Below the pieces are notes generated by a model, which worked only from the letters and a program-made list of their open reading frames with translations, did no database searches and had not been told where the DNA came from. This document shows positions 1 through 8,947 of a DNA stretch of 64,000 bases, piece after piece; position 1 is the first letter of the stretch, and each line of letters starts with the position of its first letter. The stretch covers positions 62,001 to 126,000 of the forward strand of contig DATCLO010000207.1 of NCBI GenBank assembly GCA_036563875.1, read 5' to 3'. The position numbers were made by a program, and so were the translations under genes. This stretch comes from ZC4RG29 sp036563875 (GTDB taxonomy: Bacteria; Bacteroidota; Bacteroidia; Cytophagales; Cyclobacteriaceae).

Positions 1-1
1 G

Positions 2-2245
2 CAATTTGTTGTGGGTGCCGATGTAAATCTCACGCGCCTTCCTGAAGCCAACGTCATCCGAGTCGCTCGTCCCCTCGACGCGCTTCAGGCGCTGGCGGAG
101 GCGCACCGCGAAACTTTTTCTGGCACGGTTGTCGGCATTACAGGAAGCAACGGCAAGACCATCATCAAGGAATGGCTGTACCAGCTGCTGGCACGCGACT
201 ACGCTATCACAAAAAATCCGGGCAGCTACAATTCGCAGGTTGGTGTACCGCTGTCGGTATGGCGTATTCAACCCAACGATGAACTCTGCCTGTTCGAAGC
301 GGGCATCTCCCAACCGGGAGAAATGGAAAAACTCGAACGCATTATCCAGCCAACGATTGGCATCTTCACCAACATAGGGCCAGCTCACGACGCGGGTTTC
401 GCCAGCCGTGAAGCGAAAGCCAGCGAAAAGGCAAAATTGTTCGTTCACAGCGAAGCAACAATCTATTGCGCCGATCACGACGAAGTTCGCAAAGCCGTAC
501 AGAAAGCGGGATTAAAAGGATTCTCGTGGGCTTTTGGCCGCGACGCAGATATTGGAGTGAAGCCTACGCACGACAACGAATTTCGCATTTCCTGGAGCGA
601 CAGCAGCTTCACGGTAACGCTTCCGTTTACCGACAGGGCATCTGTTGAAAACGCCCTGCATTGCGTGGCGCTTCTCCTTTATCTGAAGTATGATCCTTCC
701 GTTATCCGCGAGCGGCTGTTGAGTCTTCGGTCCATTCCCATGCGGCTTGAACTCAAGGAAGGAATCAACAACTGTGAGATCATCGACGACTCGTACAACA
801 ACGACCTAATGGGTTTGCGGATCAGTCTCGACTTCCTTCTCAACCAAAAACAAAAAACAAAAAAGCGACTCATCCTGTCTGATATTCAGCAATCAGGACT
901 GTCAGACGAAGTACTCTCGGCACAGGTAGCGGAACTCATTCGCGACAGCGCCATCGATTCATTTGTTGCTATCGGTCCGGCTATGGGCCGGAACAAACAT
1001 CTCTTCAGCGAAAATGCCGAGTTCTATCCCGACGCAGCAACTTTCCTGGCGTCGTTTGATGCGTCAAAATATTCGGACGAAGTCATCCTCATTAAAGGTG
1101 CGCGTTCGTTCCGGTTTGAAGAAATTGTGAGTCGCCTGCAACGCAAGGTGCACGGCACGGTGATGGAAATCGACCTCGGAGCTCTTGTACACAACCTGAA
1201 CTACTTCCGTTCACGCATTGCCGACGGTACAAAGATCATGGTGATGGTGAAGGCGTTCGCTTATGGAAGCGGTAGCATTGAGATCGCCAACGTCCTCCAA
1301 TATCACCGTGTTGACTACATGGGCGTCGCTTATGCAGATGAAGGGGTGGAACTCCGGAAGAACAACATAGAAGTGCCCATCATGGTAATGAATCCATCCG
1401 AGAGCAGTTTCCCCGTCATCGCGGAGCATCGACTTGAACCTGAAATCTACAGCCTGGCGCTCCTGCGATCACTCATATCTTACCTGGGATCCGATACACC
1501 CTGCATCATCCATCTTAAACTCGACACGGGCATGCATCGGCTTGGATTTGAGGCGCAGGATCTGGATGAGCTCACAGAAATTCTCCGCTCGCACCCCAAC
1601 ATAGAAGTAGGTTCAATCTTTAGCCACCTCGCGGGTGCAGATGAGCCGCTTCACGATGCTTTCTCACTGCTGCAGGCACAGCGATTTGAAGAGATGGCTG
1701 ACCGGATCACGCGTTCACTCGGCTACAAACCGCTTTACCATATTCTCAATTCCCCGGGCATTCTTCGACTCGGAAATTTGCACTACGACATGGTAAGGCT
1801 GGGCATTGGTTTGTACGGCATCGATCCCACGGGTTCCGGACTCGACCTGAAGCCCGTGGCGCGACTCAAGACCATCGTCTCACAGGTCAGAGACGTCGGC
1901 GCGGGAGAAACGATTGGCTACGGTCGCAGGGGCACCATGCAGAACGCTGGAAAAATTGCAACACTCGCCATCGGATACGCCGACGGATTCAGTCGCGCTT
2001 TCAGTCATGGACGAGGCGCTGTATTGATTCACGGAAAAATCGCCCCCGTAATTGGCAGTGTGTGTATGGATATGACGATGGTCGATGTCACAGGCATCCC
2101 CGTGCAGGAGGGTGACGAGGCGATAATTTTCGGGCCTGAATTTCCCATAGAGAACGTGGCGCAGAGGATTGGGACGATTCCTTATGAAATCCTCACCAAC
2201 ACCAGCGAACGGGTGAGACGTGTTTTTGTCGCGGAAAGCATTTAG
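2..2245 (+). CDS. murF-alr: Bifunctional MurF ligase / alanine racemase (5' partial)
   Basis: Fusion enzyme for cytoplasmic peptidoglycan precursor synthesis. The N-terminal part joins D-Ala-D-Ala to UDP-MurNAc-tripeptide, and the C-terminal part makes D-Ala from L-Ala with PLP. The reading frame is open through the left edge, so the true start and the beginning of the MurF N-domain lie outside; fused proteins of this family are usually a little over 800 residues and about 745 are seen here. The ATP loop GITGSNGKT lies near residue 45 of the visible part. The racemase begins at MEIDLGALVHN (near 384), with its PLP lysine in MVKAFAYGSG and the second catalytic Tyr in IGYGRR. Separate MurF and Alr are usual in most bacteria, whereas the fusion is typical of Bacteroidota. 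The TAG stop abuts the stop of the next gene on the other strand. Confidence 0.95.
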   Translation, partial: QFVVGADVNLTRLPEANVIRVARPLDALQALAEAHRETFSGTVVGITGSNGKTIIKEWLYQLLARDYAITKNPGSYNSQVGVPLSVWRIQPNDELCLFEAGISQPGEMEKLERIIQPTIGIFTNIGPAHDAGFASREAKASEKAKLFVHSEATIYCADHDEVRKAVQKAGLKGFSWAFGRDADIGVKPTHDNEFRISWSDSSFTVTLPFTDRASVENALHCVALLLYLKYDPSVIRERLLSLRSIPMRLELKEGINNCEIIDDSYNNDLMGLRISLDFLLNQKQKTKKRLILSDIQQSGLSDEVLSAQVAELIRDSAIDSFVAIGPAMGRNKHLFSENAEFYPDAATFLASFDASKYSDEVILIKGARSFRFEEIVSRLQRKVHGTVMEIDLGALVHNLNYFRSRIADGTKIMVMVKAFAYGSGSIEIANVLQYHRVDYMGVAYADEGVELRKNNIEVPIMVMNPSESSFPVIAEHRLEPEIYSLALLRSLISYLGSDTPCIIHLKLDTGMHRLGFEAQDLDELTEILRSHPNIEVGSIFSHLAGADEPLHDAFSLLQAQRFEEMADRITRSLGYKPLYHILNSPGILRLGNLHYDMVRLGIGLYGIDPTGSGLDLKPVARLKTIVSQVRDVGAGETIGYGRRGTMQNAGKIATLAIGYADGFSRAFSHGRGAVLIHGKIAPVIGSVCMDMTMVDVTGIPVQEGDEAIIFGPEFPIENVAQRIGTIPYEILTNTSERVRRVFVAESI

Positions 2246-2410
2246 CTAACCGCATCCTCCCAGATTCTTTTTCAGATCTCTGGTCGGCAGCCCGCCCATG
2301 TCGAAGGGACGCTCCTGCCGGCCATCATCCGGCGGCGGATCGGGGGTCTTCTTTTTCTTGTCTTTTTCCGCCGACGGGCGGGATTTTGCCTTTTTCTTCT
2401 CCATATCCAT
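2246..2410 (-). CDS. Small Lys-rich conserved protein
   Basis: About 54 residues, very rich in Lys, Asp and Pro, ending GLPTRDLKKNLGGCG. I recall similar short Bacteroidota proteins with a GLP-RDLKKNLG-CG tail, so I treat it as real, but I know no function. It has no signal peptide or membrane segment. The charged N-terminal half looks disordered and the Gly/Cys tail is the likely conserved part. I chose the ATG at 2408-2410; a second ATG lies two codons downstream, and a longer frame to 2458 would add a less charged leader that I distrust. Its stop abuts the murF-alr stop with no spacer. The feoAB promoter lies upstream on the opposite strand, so the two transcripts diverge. Low-complexity composition keeps confidence moderate. 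Confidence 0.5.
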   Translation of the reverse strand: MDMEKKKAKSRPSAEKDKKKKTPDPPPDDGRQERPFDMGGLPTRDLKKNLGGCG

Positions 2411-2433
2411 CAAACACAAAGCTTTACGAAAAC

Positions 2434-2465
2434 ATTGCAAAGCAGGACAGTACCCCATATCTTTG
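2434..2465 (+). promoter_or_regulatory. Candidate promoter of feoAB
   Basis: TATCTTTG at 2458-2465 matches the Bacteroidota -7 element TAnnTTTG. A weak -33-like ATTG at 2434-2437 lies 20 bases upstream. The FeoA start codon is 27 bases downstream. No obvious Fur operator palindrome is visible, so iron control cannot be claimed. Confidence 0.5.
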
Positions 2466-2492
2466 CCTTGTTTAAAATTAATCTAAATAAGC

Positions 2493-2726
2493 GTGCAGGG
2501 CAATTTGAGGAATGTAGCGGACATGAAGCCGGGTGAGGTAGGGGTAATCTCCGGCTTTGAGGATCAGCACATTGGGGTGAAGCTGATGGAAATGGGGTGT
2601 TTGCCCGGCTCTACCATTCGATTCAACTTTAAGGCGCCGTTGGGAGACCCTGTCTGTATTAGTGTGCTGGGATACGATCTCTCAATCCGACTCGAAGAAG
2701 CCGCCGCGATTTCTATTATAAGCTGA
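2493..2726 (+). CDS. feoA: FeoA ferrous iron transport accessory protein
   Basis: A 77-residue SH3-like cytoplasmic protein that assists FeoB in Fe(II) uptake. The frame shows the family pattern of an N-terminal strand, a Gly-rich turn (GEVGVISGF), the LMEMGCLPGSTI segment and a C-terminal strand ending at LSIRLEEAAAISI. Length is normal for FeoA (about 75-80). Translation appears to start at GTG 2493; no ATG upstream fits. It is followed after four bases by feoB, so the two form an operon. A separate FeoA is seen here, whereas some Bacteroidota fuse it to FeoB. Confidence 0.92.
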   Translation: MQGNLRNVADMKPGEVGVISGFEDQHIGVKLMEMGCLPGSTIRFNFKAPLGDPVCISVLGYDLSIRLEEAAAISIIS

Positions 2727-2730
2727 ACAG

Positions 2731-4848
2731 ATGTCTTCCCGGAAAAGGCTGAAAATCGCGTTGGTCGGCAATCCCAACTCAGGAAAGTCGTCGCTGTTCA
2801 ACTGTCTCACCGGCCTTAATCAAAAGGTTGGCAATTTCCCCGGCATAACAGTTGAAAAGCGTCTCGGTTTCTGCACCCTGCCCGATGGCCGAACAGCCGA
2901 AATTCTTGACCTCCCGGGAGTTTACAGTATCTACCCACGCAGCCTCGACGAACGAATCGTCTCGCAGGTTCTTCTGGATCATCGCTCTCCGACTACGCCT
3001 GATATCGTAGTTGTCGTAGCTGACGCAACCAACTTGAAAAGGAGTCTGCTCCTGATGACCCAGGTGATCGATCTTGGATTGCCTGCCATCCTTGTGTTGA
3101 ACATGATGGACCTCGCAGCGCGCGCAGGGATCAGTATTGACCTGGGAAAGCTTTCATCAAAACTGGGCGTGAAGGTCGTTCCTGCAAACGCGCGCAAGGG
3201 TACGGGCATTGACGAGCTCAAGGCGTCACTTACCCAACAGGTGCACGCAATCGAATCGCCCGTATTTCCTATCCGCAAGGAGGTGATGGCGCCTGTGAAG
3301 GAGTTGCGCGACGCGCTCGGCGTGGACAACGACTACGAAGCATACCTGTTCCTCGATCAGCCTGACTCGCTTACCTTCCTTTCCGAAGCAGATCGCGAGA
3401 CTGTCGCATCAATCCGGTCGCATCACAATTTCTTTCCCGGAAAATTCCAGGGCGCTGAAACCATTCAGCGCTTCGGCTATATTCAAAACCTTCTCAACGA
3501 GATCACACTCAAACCCGCCGATGATGCATGGAAACGTCAGTCGCGGGCCATCGACCGAATCCTCACACACAAGATCTGGGGCTACGTAATATTCTTCTCG
3601 ATCCTTGCACTGATTTTCCAGTCGATTTTCGCGTGGGCAACGGTACCCATGGATTTCATCGATGAGCTTTTTGCCTCTTTCAGCGCTTCGCTTCAGCAGG
3701 TTCTTCCGGAGGGACCGCTCTCGAACCTGATTACGCAAGGCATCATACCCGGCATTGGTGGCATCGTCATCTTCGTTCCGCAAATAGCCATATTGTTTGG
3801 ACTCATTTCTATTCTCGAAGAGACGGGTTATATGTCGCGCGTCGTCTTTCTCATGGACAAGATCATGCGAAAGTTCGGACTCAACGGCAAGAGCATTGTA
3901 CCGCTTATCTCAGGTGTAGCCTGCGCGATTCCGGCGATCATGTCGACGCGTACCATTAACAACTGGAAGGAGCGGATGATTACCATTTTCGTCACGCCGC
4001 TGATGAGTTGTTCCGCGCGACTTCCGGTATTTACGATTCTGATTGCACTGATCGTGCCCGACGAACGGTTTTTTGGTTTTAACCTTCAGGGAATTGCGTT
4101 GATGGGTTTGTATCTGCTCGGCTTCACCATGGCCATACTCTCGGCCTGGGTAATGAAGAAAATCATCAAGGTTCGTGAGCGCAGTTATCTCATCATGGAA
4201 CTTCCCACATACCGTTTGCCGCGGTGGAAGAACGTTGGCCTAACGATGGTGGAGAAGACGCGATCGTTCGTGTTCGAGGCGGGTAAGATCATTCTCGCGA
4301 TATCCATTGTGTTGTGGGTTCTATCAAGCTATGGACCGGGCGACCGGTTCGAGCGGGCGCATGAACACGTGGCGCAGGAGACCAGCGGTCTTTCGCTGTC
4401 TGAAGCGGAGATCGAAGACCGCGTAGCTGCCTACAAACTGGAGAACTCTTACGCCGGGGTGATCGGCAAAGCAATCGAGCCCGTCATTCGCCCCCTGGGC
4501 TACGACTGGAAAATTGGTATTGCGCTTATCACGTCATTTGCGGCACGTGAAGTGTTCGTAGGCACGATGGCAACCATTTACGCGATCGGAAGTGCAGCCG
4601 ACGAAGGTAGCGCAACCATCCGCAGCCGGATGCAGGCCGAAATCAACCCCGAAACCGGCGGACCGAGATTCACACCGGCCGTAGGCTTTTCACTCCTCAT
4701 TTTTTACACATTTGCGATGCAGTGCATGAGTACCCTTGCGGTGGTCTACCGGGAAACCGGCGGTTGGAAGTGGCCCCTCCTCCAACTCATTTACATGTCC
4801 GGTCTTGCCTACATCTCATCGCTCATCGTGTACCAATTGATGTCGTAG
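2731..4848 (+). CDS. feoB: FeoB ferrous iron transporter
   Basis: Inner-membrane GTP-regulated Fe(II) importer of 705 residues. The N-terminal G domain has G1 GNPNSGKSS (13-21), G3 DLPG (near 60) and G4 NMMD (near 123), followed by the helical GDI domain to about 270. Two Gate domains follow, with membrane segments such as GYVIFFSILALIF and GIIPGIGGIVIFVPQIAILF, then the FeoB C-terminal region. Family Cys residues are present in SGVACAIPA and PLMSCSARLP. It starts four bases after feoA and shares its promoter. Convergence with TerC and a Fur protein about 6 kb away suggests a metal-handling neighbourhood, but no co-regulation is visible. Confidence 0.96.
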   Translation: MSSRKRLKIALVGNPNSGKSSLFNCLTGLNQKVGNFPGITVEKRLGFCTLPDGRTAEILDLPGVYSIYPRSLDERIVSQVLLDHRSPTTPDIVVVVADATNLKRSLLLMTQVIDLGLPAILVLNMMDLAARAGISIDLGKLSSKLGVKVVPANARKGTGIDELKASLTQQVHAIESPVFPIRKEVMAPVKELRDALGVDNDYEAYLFLDQPDSLTFLSEADRETVASIRSHHNFFPGKFQGAETIQRFGYIQNLLNEITLKPADDAWKRQSRAIDRILTHKIWGYVIFFSILALIFQSIFAWATVPMDFIDELFASFSASLQQVLPEGPLSNLITQGIIPGIGGIVIFVPQIAILFGLISILEETGYMSRVVFLMDKIMRKFGLNGKSIVPLISGVACAIPAIMSTRTINNWKERMITIFVTPLMSCSARLPVFTILIALIVPDERFFGFNLQGIALMGLYLLGFTMAILSAWVMKKIIKVRERSYLIMELPTYRLPRWKNVGLTMVEKTRSFVFEAGKIILAISIVLWVLSSYGPGDRFERAHEHVAQETSGLSLSEAEIEDRVAAYKLENSYAGVIGKAIEPVIRPLGYDWKIGIALITSFAAREVFVGTMATIYAIGSAADEGSATIRSRMQAEINPETGGPRFTPAVGFSLLIFYTFAMQCMSTLAVVYRETGGWKWPLLQLIYMSGLAYISSLIVYQLMS

Positions 4849-4911
4849 CGTATTTCGGCATCCCAGGCAGGGGTCGTTTCAAAAAACAGGCGTTTGCATT
4901 ATCTTCGATTA

Positions 4912-5292
4912 ATGGACCATGCGTATCACGCCGGACTACTGTATCTAATACACCTGTTGATGGGTGTCGACGGCGACATTAACGAAACGGAACTCGTCGC
5001 GCTGAAAAAAGTTCGGGAGCATGAAAAAGTCCCGGACCCGCTTTACTTTGAATTTGAGAACAACGTGCGAACGCTGCGCGAGCGCGAGCTGTACAACAGG
5101 GGCATAGCGTTCATCAACCAATGTTCGCGCGACGAAAAACTCAGCATCTTTGCAACGCTGTACAAGATGTCGGAAGTCGATGGCCGCGTACACCAGAAGG
5201 AAATTAAACTACTCCTGTATTCCATCGAATCTGCAGGCATTGAATTCGATGAGGTGGTCAATGCCGCGAAGTCTTCGCCAAACTACTTCTGA
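4912..5292 (+). CDS. TerB-like helical protein
   Basis: A 126-residue protein resembling the TerB/DjlA N-terminal all-helical fold. Two acidic helical hairpins are seen, LLMGVDGDINETELVAL and MSEVDGRVHQKEIKLL, each with the D-G-x-x-x-x-E pattern that binds metal in TerB-family proteins. No signal peptide, so probably cytoplasmic. I chose ATG 4912; an in-frame TTG six codons upstream is possible. The end overlaps the start of the next gene by about 32 bases, suggesting coupled translation. Its function in Bacteroidota is unknown. TerB homologues are linked to tellurite resistance and metal stress elsewhere, but the assignment here is only to the fold. Confidence 0.75.
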   Translation: MDHAYHAGLLYLIHLLMGVDGDINETELVALKKVREHEKVPDPLYFEFENNVRTLRERELYNRGIAFINQCSRDEKLSIFATLYKMSEVDGRVHQKEIKLLLYSIESAGIEFDEVVNAAKSSPNYF

Positions 5293-7192
5293 GTTGTTGC
5301 GACATACCACAGTACTACTTATTGTCCTCCTACTCACCAGTTGGGAGGAGCGGCAAAAGGGTATTCACCCGTTCAGTGATGAGGTAATGGCCCGCATTCA
5401 CGATTATCAGGATCGCCGTGCCAGCGACAGCCTGTTCCAATTCCTGATTCACAATAACGCGCGCTACCGCGAAAAAGCAGCACTGGCATTTGCTTCAATC
5501 CAGGACACAGCTGCCGCAGAACGTCTAGGCGCCCTGCTTATGGATCCAACTCCGGCTGTACGAAGTGCGACGGCATACGCATTGGGGCAAACCGGAGGCG
5601 CGAAAGCAGCAAGCCTTCTTCTGAATGCACTTGCAACGGAACGGGACAACGACGTCCGCGACTTCATCCTCGAAGCCATCGGTAAGACAGTCGACGTAGA
5701 CGAAATCCCGGAAACGAAAATTAAATCGCCGGGAATACCGTGGATGTATTACCGTCTGGGGTTACGTCATGAAACACCTCCAGGTATCAATAAAATCGCC
5801 GCCCGATACCTAAGCAAGAAAAGCGATCGGATGAGCCGGCTTGGTGCCGCGCATTTCTTTGCGCGCTCTAAAACGTCTGAAATCGATAATGTTTTCGATG
5901 CATTGGCCAACGCTTTGCGTAATGATCCTGATCCTGAAGTTCGCATGGCCATCGCACGGGCACTCCGCAAGGTAGTATCCAAAACGTCGTTAGATGTATT
6001 GACAATCGCTGCACTCAATGACAGCGACTATCGTGTGCGGGTAAACGCTGTGAACGCTCTTGAATCTTTTCCTTTCGAGGAGACGCGGACCACACTTTTC
6101 CGTGCCTGTCAGGATCCGACGCTACAAGTGGCCGTAGCTGCGGCAGGTACAGTCGGAAAGTTTACTGACGAAAGCAACGCGGAAGAAATTGCTGCGATAG
6201 CACGAAATGCAAAGCATTGGCGTGTGCAGGCCATGTTGTTTCAGGCGGCGAACACAAGCGATAAGCTGAACGATGAAATCGAGGCATTGTACAACGACGC
6301 TTTCAACCCTTACCAAAAGGCAGCATTGCTAATGGCGCTGAACGGGCGCGATGCGCTAAAATTCGCTTCCGATGTTCTCTTCACGACGAAGATACCCGCC
6401 ATACGCACTGCTGCTGCGCAGGTCATTGTTGCATTGAATGGCGAATTCTCAGAAAATATTGAAGACCGGCGGATGTTTCTCGACTTGTATTCGCGGGGCA
6501 TTGCGCTCGGCGATCTGGCTGTAACGGGATTATTCACCGGCGCGCTGGCGGACGACGACCTAGGATTCAAGGATGTCGTTACGGATCTGAAGTTCCTGTA
6601 TGACGCCCGTGACAAGTTTACGCTTCCGCGCGATTATGAATCGTACGTGCCCTTGGAAAAGGCAATCGCTTATTTCGAAGATCGCGAACCGGCTGCAGTT
6701 GACAGACCATTCAACCACCCGATTGATTGGGACCTGGTGCGACGAATCCCATCGCATCAGCAAGCCGTTCTAACTACAACAAAAGGAGAAATTCTCATTG
6801 ATCTCCACGTCGATGTGGCGCCGGGCTCCGTCGCCAACTTTGTACAGCTGGCGCAAGACAGATATTACGACGGCAAGTCGTTTCACCGTGTCGTTCCAAA
6901 CTTTGTAGTGCAGGGAGGATGTGACCGGGGCGATGGTTGGGGCAGCGCCGATTACTCCATACGATCAGAATTCGGCCATATACGATATGGCACGGGTTCG
7001 GTCGGGCTTGCATCCGCCGGCAAAGACACTGAAAGCACCCAGTTCTTCATAACGCATTCACCTACGCCGCACCTGGACGGCCGGTATACAATTTTCGGAA
7101 CGGTGACGAAGGGAATGGAGAACGCACACCGGCTGGAAGTGGGCGACAGCATCTTGTCTGTTAAGCTCGTTCCCCCACTTAACCCGGGTTAA
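5261..7192 (+). CDS. HEAT-repeat protein with C-terminal cyclophilin domain
   Basis: About 643 residues. A hydrophobic N-terminal segment (VLLIVLLLTS) suggests export, probably to the periplasm or envelope. Residues from about 60 to 500 are HEAT-like repeats with recurring patterns such as DPTPAVRSATAYALGQ and DPDPEVRMAIARALRK. The C-terminal 150 residues are a cyclophilin-type peptidyl-prolyl isomerase with FHRVVPNFVVQGG, ESTQFFITHS and HLDGRYTIFG; the Trp of human cyclophilin is His here, as in many bacterial ones. I chose ATG 5261, overlapping the TerB gene; TTG 5294 is an alternative that leaves a shorter leader. The position where a lipobox Cys is expected holds Trp (LLLTSW). A 14-base palindrome covers the stop codon. 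Confidence 0.85.
   Translation: MPRSLRQTTSELLRHTTVLLIVLLLTSWEERQKGIHPFSDEVMARIHDYQDRRASDSLFQFLIHNNARYREKAALAFASIQDTAAAERLGALLMDPTPAVRSATAYALGQTGGAKAASLLLNALATERDNDVRDFILEAIGKTVDVDEIPETKIKSPGIPWMYYRLGLRHETPPGINKIAARYLSKKSDRMSRLGAAHFFARSKTSEIDNVFDALANALRNDPDPEVRMAIARALRKVVSKTSLDVLTIAALNDSDYRVRVNAVNALESFPFEETRTTLFRACQDPTLQVAVAAAGTVGKFTDESNAEEIAAIARNAKHWRVQAMLFQAANTSDKLNDEIEALYNDAFNPYQKAALLMALNGRDALKFASDVLFTTKIPAIRTAAAQVIVALNGEFSENIEDRRMFLDLYSRGIALGDLAVTGLFTGALADDDLGFKDVVTDLKFLYDARDKFTLPRDYESYVPLEKAIAYFEDREPAAVDRPFNHPIDWDLVRRIPSHQQAVLTTTKGEILIDLHVDVAPGSVANFVQLAQDRYYDGKSFHRVVPNFVVQGGCDRGDGWGSADYSIRSEFGHIRYGTGSVGLASAGKDTESTQFFITHSPTPHLDGRYTIFGTVTKGMENAHRLEVGDSILSVKLVPPLNPG
7179..7192. repeat. 14-bp perfect palindrome over a stop codon
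   Basis: TTAACCCGGGTTAA reads the same on both strands and contains the last codons and TAA stop of the HEAT/cyclophilin gene. There is no following T-run, so a classic terminator is unlikely. It could be a protein-binding site or chance. Confidence 0.5.
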
Positions 7193-7253
7193 AGTCCTCG
7201 TTTTCGTAGACACTTTCACATGGGCTGGTTAAATTTCGGCCTAATTCTCATCC

Positions 7254-8393
7254 TTGAGCAACGTATTTGAACATAACCTGAAGATCGGTGTACTTGGAGG
7301 AGGGCAGTTGGGACGAATGCTCATTCAGTCGGCCATCGACTTCAATATCACTTTGTCCGTACTTGACCCGGATCCGCACGCACCGTGCGCCGGAATCAGC
7401 GACTTTCATTGCGGCGCCATCACGGACTACGACACGGTGATGGTCTTCGGTGAAGCCTGTGACCTGATCACGATCGAAATCGAAAATGTAAACACGGACG
7501 CCCTGAAGGCGCTGGAACGCGCCGGCAAAAAAGTGTATCCCCAGCCCGACATCATTGCACTTATTCAGGATAAGCGAACGCAGAAGCAATTCTTCCGGGA
7601 ACGCGGCATACCGACGGCAGACTTTGTTCTCACGGAAGACCGCGCACACGTTTTGTCGCATGCAGAGTTTCTGCCCGCCGTACACAAGCTCGGCAGGGCA
7701 GGTTATGACGGGCGTGGCGTTCAAATCTTGCGAAGTCGCGACGACCTGCAGAAAAGTTTTGACGCACCTGGCGTGCTGGAAAAGCTCGTCGATTTTACTG
7801 CGGAGATTTCTGTGATCGTGGCAAGGAGACCCAATGGTGAAATGGTTTCCTATCCGGCCGTCGAGATGGCTTTTCATGCCGAGGCGAATCTCGTCGAATA
7901 TCTTTTCTCGCCAGCAAAACTGTCAGCCGATTTGCTGGAAAAAGCTGATGGCATCGCCCGGAAAGTGGCACAAGAACTTGGCATTGTGGGTTTGCTCGCA
8001 GTAGAAATGTTCGCGACAAAGCAGGGAGAAATTCTCGTCAACGAGATAGCGCCGCGACCTCACAATAGCGGACACCATACCATTGAAGCAAACGTGACGT
8101 CTCAATATGAGCAGCTGCTTCGGGTAATTTTGGATCTGCCGGCTGGCGACACGTCGGTCGTGAGTCCGAGTGCCATGGTGAACCTGCTGGGCGAACCGGG
8201 CCACAGTGGACCAGCGCGGTACATGGGCTTTGAGGAAGTGCTGGCATTGCCAGGCGCACACATTCATTTATACGGGAAAAGACTCACCAAACCTTTTCGC
8301 AAGATGGGACACGTGACGATTGTCGATAGCAATCAGGAAAGATTGTTCGAAAAGGTCGATTTTGTAAAGCAGAAACTAAAAGTCATAGCCTGA
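7254..8393 (+). CDS. purK: PurK, N5-carboxyaminoimidazole ribonucleotide synthase
   Basis: ATP-grasp enzyme that carboxylates AIR to N5-CAIR using ATP and bicarbonate in purine synthesis. The 379-residue protein opens with the nucleotide-binding turn KIGVLGGGQLGRML and carries PAVHKLGRAGYDGRG, EKLVDFTAEISVIVAR and the ATP-grasp metal-binding segment VNEIAPRPHNSGHHT. Translation must start at TTG 7254, because no ATG precedes the conserved N-terminus. A near-consensus -7 element (TAAATTTC, one mismatch) lies about 20 bases upstream. purE follows after one base, so the two steps of CO2 incorporation are co-expressed. Confidence 0.95.
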   Translation: MSNVFEHNLKIGVLGGGQLGRMLIQSAIDFNITLSVLDPDPHAPCAGISDFHCGAITDYDTVMVFGEACDLITIEIENVNTDALKALERAGKKVYPQPDIIALIQDKRTQKQFFRERGIPTADFVLTEDRAHVLSHAEFLPAVHKLGRAGYDGRGVQILRSRDDLQKSFDAPGVLEKLVDFTAEISVIVARRPNGEMVSYPAVEMAFHAEANLVEYLFSPAKLSADLLEKADGIARKVAQELGIVGLLAVEMFATKQGEILVNEIAPRPHNSGHHTIEANVTSQYEQLLRVILDLPAGDTSVVSPSAMVNLLGEPGHSGPARYMGFEEVLALPGAHIHLYGKRLTKPFRKMGHVTIVDSNQERLFEKVDFVKQKLKVIA

Positions 8394-8394
8394 T

Positions 8395-8913
8395 ATGTCC
8401 AAACCACAGGTCGGTATAATCATGGGAAGTCAATCCGATCTTTCTGTGATGAGCGAAGCGGCTGAAGTGCTCACGGAACTCGGTGTGCCCTTCGAGCTCA
8501 CTATTGTCTCTGCACACCGCACGCCAATGCGCATGATCGATTACGCGAGCACGGCACGCAGCCGCGGACTAAAGGCTATCATTGCCGGAGCCGGAGGCGC
8601 AGCCCATCTTCCGGGCATGGTCGCTTCTGTGACGACGCTGCCCGTGATCGGGGTGCCTGTAAAGTCTTCCAATTCCATCGATGGTTGGGATTCGATCTTG
8701 TCGATCCTGCAAATGCCGGCAGGCGTGCCTGTTGCCACCGTAGCGCTTAACGGAGCACGCAATGCAGGTATTTTAGCGGCGCAGATCATCGGAGCAACTG
8801 ATCGCGATGTGGCACGTCGACTCGACAAATTCAAGAAGGCACTGAAAACAAAGGTTGAAGCAGCCGCCAAAAAGATAGAAACGAAGGGCTGGCAAGAAGC
8901 ACAGAAGTCATGA
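8395..8913 (+). CDS. purE: PurE, N5-CAIR mutase (class I)
   Basis: Moves the carboxylate of N5-CAIR to C4 to give CAIR, directly after PurK. The 172-residue protein has the class I signatures GSQSDLSVM, SAHRTP and AGAGGAAHLPGMVAS. Its ATG begins one base after the purK stop. A short Lys-rich tail (KTKVEAAAKKIETKGW) extends past the conserved core. The next gene begins about 35 bases downstream and may share the transcript. Confidence 0.96.
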   Translation: MSKPQVGIIMGSQSDLSVMSEAAEVLTELGVPFELTIVSAHRTPMRMIDYASTARSRGLKAIIAGAGGAAHLPGMVASVTTLPVIGVPVKSSNSIDGWDSILSILQMPAGVPVATVALNGARNAGILAAQIIGATDRDVARRLDKFKKALKTKVEAAAKKIETKGWQEAQKS

Positions 8914-8947
8914 GGAATAATTGATTAGCGCAAGAAAAAAAGATGGA

